Positions 1 through 6,360 of a stretch of DNA of 10,078 nucleotides are shown one piece after another. The translations under genes and the position numbers were made by a program. The notes under the pieces were generated by a model. It did no database searches. It saw only the letters and a program-made list of their open reading frames with translations, and was not told where the DNA came from. Numbering within the stretch: position 1 is the stretch's first letter; every line of letters begins with the position of its first letter. The stretch is from an uncultured Alphaproteobacteria bacterium (GTDB lineage Bacteria > Pseudomonadota > Alphaproteobacteria > UBA7887). The stretch is taken from positions 1 to 10,078 of the forward strand of contig CAJWOI010000072.1 in NCBI GenBank assembly GCA_913044255.1. The letters run 5' to 3'.

Positions 1-249
1 AAACTATACGCGGATGCAATCGAGGCATTCGAGAAGGCTCCTGTACTCCGCTACGGTCACAACGCCGAGATGGCCGCCTGCTATGCGCGACTCGAATCCG
101 ACGGGCAGGCGAGATTGCACACGGCGGAGGTTCTGCGCCTGAAGCCGGACTTCACCATCACTGGTTATATGCACGGCCTACCCTTCAGGGAAATTCGTGA
201 CATCGAGCACCATCAGGAAGGCCTTCGCACGGCGGGGCTGCCAGACTGA
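1..249 (+). CDS. C-terminal fragment of a TPR-containing protein, possibly a class III adenylate/guanylate cyclase
   Basis: Frame 1 is open from the left edge to a TGA at 247-249, giving 82 residues; the start lies outside the window. The visible part has a TPR-like helix pair (AIEAFEKAP, then NAEMAACYARLESDGQAR) followed by EVLRLKPDFTI and an end of the form LPF...D-EHH-EGLRTAGLPD. Endings of this form (LRLxPDF, LPFxxxxDxE, GLRxAGLP) are common in alphaproteobacterial proteins that join a class III cyclase domain, or a winged-helix DNA-binding domain, to C-terminal TPRs. The catalytic or DNA-binding part is not in the window, so the enzyme identity is a guess from the tail only. If it is a cyclase, it would supply cyclic nucleotide to the CNB-adaptor encoded about 5.8 kb away. 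TPR family assignment is fairly sure; cyclase identity is weak. Confidence 0.6.
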   Translation, partial: KLYADAIEAFEKAPVLRYGHNAEMAACYARLESDGQARLHTAEVLRLKPDFTITGYMHGLPFREIRDIEHHQEGLRTAGLPD

Positions 250-489
250 ATGGTAACAGGGGGAGGTACTGGAAGATCCTCGAGTGATGGGGGGATCCAC
301 CATCTTAGGTGCAACCTGCACCGAGGCTCCGTCGCCGTACACGTAATGATCTGCTTTCCAGGGCACCACGGATTTGATAATCCCAATCCCAATTAGTGCC
401 TGCCATCTTGATCTAGGTTAACTGGTGCAAAAATGCAGAAAAAAGTGCCATAATCTCGGTTACATGCCATTATTTATGTTCCGGCCCAT
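250..489. other. Intergenic gap before the Calx-beta gene
   Basis: This 240-nt gap holds no convincing gene. A perfect 6-bp inverted repeat with a 3-nt spacer (GGTGCA-ACC-TGCACC, 308-322) is present, but no T-run follows it, so it is not an intrinsic terminator; it could be an operator. CATAAT at 449-454 resembles a sigma70 -10 box but has no good -35 at 16-18 nt. If used, it would start transcription near 461 and leave a leader of about 30 nt. A TAA at 451-453 closes the large gene's frame upstream, so its start must lie after that point. Confidence 0.4.
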
Positions 490-3400
490 TTGAGTAATGT
501 TGAACAGCACGTAGTAGCGCCCATGGACTCACAAGAACTCACATCTGAACCGCTTGCTGGAGGCTCGTCGGCTCAACTAGAAGCGCTGAATTCCAACGTC
601 GTCGATGCGACGGTGTCAGAGTTGCCCCTGTTTATCCCCGGAGGCGGCTTTGTTTTGCTGGCGTCTTATGAGCGCTTTGGTCCGGACCTGTTGTTGTTCG
701 GCGAAGAGTATTCGGTTCTGGTAAGGGGCTATTTCACACGTGAACACGCGCCGGATCTGTATACGACAGACGGTAGTTCGTTCGTTTCTGGCTCTGATGT
801 GACACGTTTGGCGGGTCCCGCCACGCCTGAAGAATTTGCACAAGCGGGAGAGATTCCCTCGGAAACGCGGATTGTTGTTGCTGAGAGTGATGAAGCAGCT
901 CCGCTGCAAACGTTGGCAGAGGTGGAAAGTAGTGAAGGTGATAACACGGATGTGATCGCTGCGGTCACGGACGCTGTAAACCTGATCAGCCTTGCGGACT
1001 TGGATGTCATCGAGCGCATCCCGAAACCTATTGAACCTGGCCCCGGAGTGTGGGGGGCGTTTGTAGAGGTTGCTGACAAGATTTTTCAGCTGGCTCTGCG
1101 CGAAGGGGTTTCTTCGCAAGAGGCGGAGTTCCGTGTGCAGCAGATGATCCGGGAGGCACTTGGTGAGGGCGTGTTGTCGTCAGACGGCCCGTTGCTCCAA
1201 GAGGATTCTATTCAAGTGGGGTCTGGAACCGAGGGAAATGTGTCTCTGGAGGAAGAGGGACTAAATGTCTACGAACAGGCGGTAAAGGAGTGGTTCCGGT
1301 TTTCCGGGGAGTACGACGAGCTGAAGCTTGTGAACGTAGACTTTCAGCCTGATATTGTTCCTCTTCGTTTCGTAGGCACGCCCAACGGTTATGTTCCTGA
1401 ACTTGCTGAAGAACAGACAGATTCTCGAGGCGATGAGTTTATACCTTTGCTCCCCACTGTAGTCGATTTCAACTACGACCAAACGCAGAATTTTGAGGTG
1501 GCGGAATCGGCCGGGACAATTTCTTTCACGGTCACTCGGGGAGGGCGGATCGACTTGACGTCGACGGTCGATTTTGCGACTTCGGATGGTACCGCGACGG
1601 CGGGTGAGGATTACACGGCAACCAGTGGCACGCTAACCTTTGCACCGGGAGAGATCACCAAAGAGGTACGCGTTAGCATCCTCGACGACGCTTTTGACGA
1701 AACCGGTGAGACGTTTTTTCTTACGGTGTCGAACCCGTCGAATGCCTCGATACTCGGAGGCTCCGCTACAGCGACCATTATCGATGATGACAACACGCCG
1801 TCGCTTTCGATCAACGACGTGACGACAACGGATGAGAGTGCCGCCAATGCCACCTTCACTGCGACTTTGTCGGCGGCTTCGGGCCAGACGGTCACGGTGG
1901 ACTACGAAAGCTCCAACGGCACAGCGACGGCGGGTGCGGACTACACGATAACCAGCGGTACGCTCACCTTTGCCGCCGGGGAAACCACCCAGACCTTCAC
2001 CGTTCCGGTGCTGGCAGATACTACCGATGAGAGCAATGAGACGGCGACCCTGACGCTGTCGAACGCATCGAATGCCTCAATCAATGACGCCACTGGCACG
2101 CTGACGATTACCGACGATGACAGTGCACCATCGCTTTCGATCGATGACGTGGCGACAGATAATGAGAATGCGGCCAACGCCACCTTTACCGTGACCTTGT
2201 CAGCGGCTTCGGGCCAGACGGTAACGGTGGACTACGCAAGCTCTAATGGCACGGCGACGGAGGGTGTGGACTACACGGAAACCAGCGGTACGCTCACCTT
2301 TGCCGCCGGGGAAACCACTAAGACTTTCAACGTGCCGATACTGGCCGACAGCACTGACGAGGACAACGAGACGGCGACCCTGACGCTGTCGAACGCAACC
2401 AATGCTTCGATCAGCGATGCTACCGGGATCCTGACCATTACTGATGACGACGGTGCCCCGGCGTTCACGATCGACGATGTGACGACCGATGGCGAGAGTG
2501 CCGCGAACGCGACTTTCACAGTCACCAGAGCCGGCGATACTACGGGCGAGACTACGGTGGACTTCGCGAGTTCCGATGGCACGGCGACGGCGGGTGCGGA
2601 CTACACGGAAACCAACGGTACGCTCACCTTTGCCGCCGGGGTAACCACCCAGACCTTCAACGTTGCGGTGCTGGCAGACACTACTGACGAGAGCAACGAG
2701 ACTGCAACCCTGACACTATCGAATGCATCGGCTGGGTCCATCAGTGATGCAACTGGTATATTGACGATTACCGATGATGATAACGACGGCGACCCAACGG
2801 TGAGTTCGTTTTCGCCGGCAGACAACGAATACTCTGTCACAGCGTCCGACAACGTCGTCATTACATTTTCGGAGGCTGTATTCGACGATGGCGGCCTCAT
2901 TAGACTCTTCAAGAAACAAGGAGATATAGAAGTTACGTCCGATGTGACTATTTCAGGGACAACCGTCACAATTAATCCATCTTCTGATCTTTCAGAAAAT
3001 ACTGGCTACTATGTGAAGATCTCATCTGGCGCTTTGGTCGACGAAGCCGGGAATTCGTTTGCCGGATTGACAAACGAAGGCGCGTTGAATTTCACAACGG
3101 CAGTCTTTGATGGACTGGAAGATGGTGTCAACCTCAACCCGACAACCGATCTTCTTCACGTTAACTACAAGTCGGTCTCGATCTTCACTACGCCCCTCGA
3201 GGTGGGTCAATCTATTACGTATGATCCGAATGATGGCCTCGGCAACTGGTTCTATTTTTATGAAGGTACAAGCGCTCTCAGCGGGGATATTGGCGTTGGC
3301 CTTTTCAATTTTCTCGATGCCCAAGGAACGACCGTGGTCAATGGCATCCCAAAGCCCGATGTCGGGATTACTTGGGTCAGCGGTGGTCAAGATGATAATG

Positions 3401-4461
3401 ACGGAAACACCGCGACAAACCCCCAACTTTTCAGGCATGTCAACCTGACGACCTTTAAAGCAAATGGCGATGAAAGGGTTGATTGGGACGTCGGGAAAGA
3501 TAGTACGAACACCCGACTGGTTAGATGGGAGTATACCTCTGACGGCTTTCTGGAGGGGTATGATTTACGCGACGACCCAGAGTTTGTAAGAGCAAAGTCG
3601 GATGTGGCTTTTACCCCAGAGGCCGGGAACACCGGCTTCCTTTATTTGGCTTTTGCCAACAAAAATTCTGCAGAACATGACACCCCAATGACTTATTCGG
3701 TTGCGGCCATAGTCGATGGAGTGGTCGAGGGCCTGGAGTATTTCACGACGTCGGGGTTGACGGGACTTACCGACGAAAACGGGCAATTCCGATACCTCAA
3801 CGGTGACGACATCACTTTCAAGGTGGGTGGGGTCGTTCTCGGTACGGCGACGGCAGAGGATGTGGTATCGGGCAAGACCTTCCTGCAGGATATCGCCGAT
3901 GTCGATCGCACAGACCTGAACGATGAGTATCTGAAAAATATGGCGACCTTTCTGCAGTCACTCGATGAGAACCATCATCCCGATGACGGTATTGTGATTA
4001 CGGATGCCACAAGGATGGCTCTGCAGGGGACCACTCTTGATCTCCGAACTGCTACCGAAGAAGAGGTGCAAACACTGGTCGAGAATATCGGTGCGCGCTA
4101 CGTGAACGAAATGGATGCAATGAAACACGTCAAAGACATGCTGGTGAAGTACACAGGTCTTCAAGGGGGTGATTTTGAGGAACATGTCTCTGACGACATC
4201 ACTGCCGGAATTTTTGACTATGTCGCGATGACGCCGGACGTCGCCGCCTCCGGAAATTGGTTTGCAATTGTGGTTGGCCCTGGCAGCGGTACGATAGAGG
4301 AGCTCATGAATGCGACCAGTGGAACCTCCACCGCGTTCCCGCCCGGCAGTGCCTGGTTCCTCGCGGAGTCCGACGACACGCAATATTCCGATGACGAGGT
4401 GGTGTCAGAAAATTACATGCTGTTAACTGACCTTGAGGCTAGCAACGCCGTGGCCATGTAA
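490..4461 (+). CDS. Large Calx-beta / Big_5 repeat surface or secreted protein
   Basis: A 1323-residue mosaic protein, probably extracellular. Residues ~43-121 form a module (FVLLASYERFGPDLLLFGEE, VRGYF, RLAGPATPEEFAQAG) like the N-termini of large proteobacterial type I-secreted adhesins with FecR-like or retention modules. Residues ~122-322 are acidic and not recognised. Four Calx-beta domains follow (323-437, 438-547, 548-657, 658-767), each with DGTAT-G-DYT-TSGTLTFA-GE and ending in TITDDD or IIDDD. A Big_5-like Ig domain spans ~768-871. Residues ~872-1073 are beta-rich and unrecognised. Residues ~1074-1200 contain GLTGLTDENGQFRYLNGDD and VGGVVLGTA, as in surface lipoprotein-like modules. 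There is no Sec signal peptide and no RTX nonapeptide, so export through the adjacent type I system by an uncleaved C-terminal signal is plausible but unproven. The start is uncertain: TTG at 490 gives MSNVEQ, and the first in-frame ATG is at 523; neither has a clear Shine-Dalgarno. Confidence 0.88.
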   Translation: MSNVEQHVVAPMDSQELTSEPLAGGSSAQLEALNSNVVDATVSELPLFIPGGGFVLLASYERFGPDLLLFGEEYSVLVRGYFTREHAPDLYTTDGSSFVSGSDVTRLAGPATPEEFAQAGEIPSETRIVVAESDEAAPLQTLAEVESSEGDNTDVIAAVTDAVNLISLADLDVIERIPKPIEPGPGVWGAFVEVADKIFQLALREGVSSQEAEFRVQQMIREALGEGVLSSDGPLLQEDSIQVGSGTEGNVSLEEEGLNVYEQAVKEWFRFSGEYDELKLVNVDFQPDIVPLRFVGTPNGYVPELAEEQTDSRGDEFIPLLPTVVDFNYDQTQNFEVAESAGTISFTVTRGGRIDLTSTVDFATSDGTATAGEDYTATSGTLTFAPGEITKEVRVSILDDAFDETGETFFLTVSNPSNASILGGSATATIIDDDNTPSLSINDVTTTDESAANATFTATLSAASGQTVTVDYESSNGTATAGADYTITSGTLTFAAGETTQTFTVPVLADTTDESNETATLTLSNASNASINDATGTLTITDDDSAPSLSIDDVATDNENAANATFTVTLSAASGQTVTVDYASSNGTATEGVDYTETSGTLTFAAGETTKTFNVPILADSTDEDNETATLTLSNATNASISDATGILTITDDDGAPAFTIDDVTTDGESAANATFTVTRAGDTTGETTVDFASSDGTATAGADYTETNGTLTFAAGVTTQTFNVAVLADTTDESNETATLTLSNASAGSISDATGILTITDDDNDGDPTVSSFSPADNEYSVTASDNVVITFSEAVFDDGGLIRLFKKQGDIEVTSDVTISGTTVTINPSSDLSENTGYYVKISSGALVDEAGNSFAGLTNEGALNFTTAVFDGLEDGVNLNPTTDLLHVNYKSVSIFTTPLEVGQSITYDPNDGLGNWFYFYEGTSALSGDIGVGLFNFLDAQGTTVVNGIPKPDVGITWVSGGQDDNDGNTATNPQLFRHVNLTTFKANGDERVDWDVGKDSTNTRLVRWEYTSDGFLEGYDLRDDPEFVRAKSDVAFTPEAGNTGFLYLAFANKNSAEHDTPMTYSVAAIVDGVVEGLEYFTTSGLTGLTDENGQFRYLNGDDITFKVGGVVLGTATAEDVVSGKTFLQDIADVDRTDLNDEYLKNMATFLQSLDENHHPDDGIVITDATRMALQGTTLDLRTATEEEVQTLVENIGARYVNEMDAMKHVKDMLVKYTGLQGGDFEEHVSDDITAGIFDYVAMTPDVAASGNWFAIVVGPGSGTIEELMNATSGTSTAFPPGSAWFLAESDDTQYSDDEVVSENYMLLTDLEASNAVAM
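1801..2790 (+). repeat. Three tandem 330-bp repeats encoding Calx-beta domains 2-4
   Basis: The units 1801-2130, 2131-2460 and 2461-2790 are in exact 330-bp (110-codon) register. Long stretches are identical at DNA level: for example the segment starting ACCAGCGGTACGCTCACC at 1951 recurs at 2281 and, with one change, at 2611, and is followed each time by TTTGCCGCCGGGG. The first Calx-beta domain (coded by 1456-1800) is more diverged and out of this register. Such identity points to recent duplication or ongoing gene conversion, and the copy number may vary between strains. Confidence 0.93.
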
Positions 4462-4492
4462 CAGGCTTTGTGCATGGCAGGATCGACTTTCC

Positions 4493-4515
4493 GCCCGTTT
4501 TCCGGGCTGATTTTA
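4493..4515 (+). terminator. Possible intrinsic terminator of the Calx-beta gene
   Basis: A stem GCCCG (4493-4497) and CGGGC (4503-4507) encloses a 5-nt TTTTC loop, 32 nt after the TAA stop. The following TGATTTTAAG is only moderately T-rich. Position and form fit a short rho-independent terminator, but the stem has only 5 bp and the tail is weak. Confidence 0.45.
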
Positions 4516-4647
4516 AGGAAAAATTGGATCTGGTCGCTGTTATCTCCGCAACCTTAAATATTGCCGAGAGAGATACCGCCTAGCCCAACAGCATTTGCGT
4601 AGATCAGTTTTGTTGAACAGTCGGATTGACTCAAAAATTTTATATAC

Positions 4648-6360
4648 TTAGTCAGGTTCACGAAAAGCATCTTCGAACGCGCGGATAATAGGAAACGTGA
4701 AGTAAGTTATAACTCGGCGTTTGCCAACTTTAATATCAGCATTTGCCAGCATTCCTTGGGTAAGCTGAAAATCAGGAGGCAAACTTTTCAATTCTTCGCC
4801 TGGTATATCGATCCTCCCTCTATAAAACGTCCCTTTCTCTCCACCTAACGATTCACTAAAGGTATCCTGAGAAAGGAAAACTAGCTTGCCCTCTAGGTCA
4901 CCAAATTTTTGGAATGGTAAGGCATCTAACTTGACGGAGACCGGCATTCCGATTTTCGCATCACTAATGTCTTTTGGATCAATATCTGCTTCTAGGGCTA
5001 ATGGCTGATTTGTTTGTACAAGAGTTAAGATTTCGTCGCCCTCTCGAACGATTGAGCCTACCGCAACGAGGGGTAGATCGAGCACGATACCGTGGGCAGG
5101 TGATCGCACCTCAATGTTTTCAACAGCCTGTTGGAGCAAAATACGTTCTTGAGAGAGCTGCATTCTAATTTCTTCATCCTTGGCTATACTTTCCGCAAGG
5201 GACGAAGTCCATTGAGCTATGAACGCTTTTTCTTCAGCCTCAATAGAATCTAATTCTGCTTCGAATTTCCTAAAATTGTTTTGTGCATCAAGAAGTCTTT
5301 GTTCAGCGTTTAGCGTCGCCTCGACTGCCGTCAGATAATTCAAAAGTGAGGTAGCCCTCTTATCATAAAGTCTCTCCTGTACACCCTCGAGTTCCAGCTT
5401 AAGCTCTTTCTGTCTTCCAATAATGTTCACGGTTTCAACCGTACCATCCAATTCTTGTTTCAATTTATTCATTTTAGATGCGAAGGACCTAACTTTTCCG
5501 CGATATTCGCCTACGCGCTTTGTCAAAATATCGTAGTTCAAGGGATCAAGACCTCCCTTGTCAGGCAAAGGCTTATCAAAATTCAGAACTTCACTTTCTA
5601 GCCAAAGTCTAGAAAGTCTATTTTTTACAGCTTGCAATTTATCGGTATTGCTCTGAAGGGTTGTACGGGCAGTAGTGTCATCAAGCACAGCAACAACCTG
5701 GCCTTCTGTCACGGTTTGGCCTCTCTCTACCATCAGTGCGGAAATTACTGAGCTGGAGCTGGCTTGAACAGAGATGTTCGGTGTCTTTGTTGTGAACTTG
5801 CCACGAGCTGAAACAACAGTGTCAACATGAGTAAAAGAAGTGAATAAAATGGAACCGACTAGCAAACCTAGAACCAAAATCAAACTGTAAACAACCAAGC
5901 GAGATGGTGGCCTATTATAAATAGCGTCGGTATCTTCTATTTCATTATCGCCATGCTTTGTATCTAGTAATCCTGCTTCGCTAACGCGTACATTAGATTC
6001 CTTATTAGTGATGGCGTAAGCTAATTCCTTATTTGCAGTTCTAATTTGCCCCACCAGCGTTTGCATAATCCGGCGAGCAGCGTCTGGATTACTGCGAATA
6101 TAGTCATTAAATGTTTCTGCACGTATTTCGGTAAGTACGCTTTGCTCCGAGGCACGAGCAGCGGCGCTACGGGGATTGCCATCGATGAGTGCCATTTCTC
6201 CAAATAAGCTGCCAGGCCCCAACTCCGCGAGAACTCTTTCGCCGTCAAGCCCAGACTTTACAATCGCTATTCGGCCACTTTTTACTACGTAGCCATAATC
6301 TGCGCTCTCGCCTTCCCGAAAAAGATACTCGCCGGCCGCAAGTGGGCGCTCATCTTGCAT
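4648..6360 (-). CDS. HlyD-family type I secretion adaptor with N-terminal cyclic-nucleotide-binding domain
   Basis: A 570-residue periplasmic adaptor (membrane fusion protein) fused to a cytoplasmic sensor. Residues ~6-115 are a CRP-like cNMP-binding domain: AGEYLFREGE, Y24, SGR, and the phosphate-binding cassette FGEMALIDGNPRSA, with Glu55 (ribose contact) and Arg64 (phosphate contact) in the expected places. After a linker comes one membrane helix (~154-176), then a split lipoyl-like domain (~195-230 and ~417-450) around a long coiled-coil (~230-416), a beta-barrel (~452-545) and the family-typical end ending in DAFREPD. Ordinary HlyD proteins have only a short cytoplasmic N-terminus, so the CNB fusion is the distinctive point. 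The ATG overlaps the end of the ABC gene by 11 bp and is preceded by GGGAG (6370-6374) at 9 nt, indicating translational coupling. No TolC-like gene is present. The family call is secure; nucleotide gating of export is inference. Confidence 0.93.
   Translation of the reverse strand: MQDERPLAAGEYLFREGESADYGYVVKSGRIAIVKSGLDGERVLAELGPGSLFGEMALIDGNPRSAAARASEQSVLTEIRAETFNDYIRSNPDAARRIMQTLVGQIRTANKELAYAITNKESNVRVSEAGLLDTKHGDNEIEDTDAIYNRPPSRLVVYSLILVLGLLVGSILFTSFTHVDTVVSARGKFTTKTPNISVQASSSSVISALMVERGQTVTEGQVVAVLDDTTARTTLQSNTDKLQAVKNRLSRLWLESEVLNFDKPLPDKGGLDPLNYDILTKRVGEYRGKVRSFASKMNKLKQELDGTVETVNIIGRQKELKLELEGVQERLYDKRATSLLNYLTAVEATLNAEQRLLDAQNNFRKFEAELDSIEAEEKAFIAQWTSSLAESIAKDEEIRMQLSQERILLQQAVENIEVRSPAHGIVLDLPLVAVGSIVREGDEILTLVQTNQPLALEADIDPKDISDAKIGMPVSVKLDALPFQKFGDLEGKLVFLSQDTFSESLGGEKGTFYRGRIDIPGEELKSLPPDFQLTQGMLANADIKVGKRRVITYFTFPIIRAFEDAFREPD
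6016..6345 (-). other. CNB domain-coding part of the adaptor gene
   Basis: This segment encodes residues 6-115, the cyclic-nucleotide-binding fold. The cassette residues Gly54, Glu55 and Arg64 are all kept, so ligand binding looks possible. No helix-turn-helix follows, so this is not a transcription factor; the domain leads instead through a polar linker to the membrane helix. The DNA here and just upstream is richer in G+C (36 of 60 bases in 6301-6360) than the coiled-coil part of the same gene (20 of 60 in 5221-5280). Confidence 0.85.

Noticed and set aside
308..322. GGTGCA-ACC-TGCACC palindrome as a terminator of the TPR gene
   Set aside because: No T-run follows and the loop has only 3 nt; it might be an operator but nothing supports one.
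178..369. Antisense 63-codon open frame overlapping the end of the TPR gene
   Set aside because: It lies partly over a well-supported gene, shows no family resemblance and no clear ribosome binding site.
433..453. Six-codon ATG...TAA mini-frame before the large gene
   Set aside because: It is too short, lacks a ribosome binding site and has no attenuator hairpin; probably chance.
1801..2790. Tandem repeats as a CRISPR array or satellite
   Set aside because: They are in-frame 110-codon units encoding Calx-beta domains, with no short repeat-spacer structure.
616..4383. Many antisense frames inside the Calx-beta gene, some over 100 codons
   Set aside because: They mirror the repetitive codons of the plus-strand gene (for example valine/serine-rich reads of Calx-beta repeats) and do not resemble known proteins.
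4600..4647. Intrinsic terminator for the secretion operon
   Set aside because: Only a 4-bp stem (AGTC/GACT on the minus strand) near an AT-rich run is visible; not convincing.
6016..6345. CNB-coding segment as a separate CRP-like transcription factor gene
   Set aside because: There is no helix-turn-helix and the frame continues without a stop into the membrane helix and adaptor.
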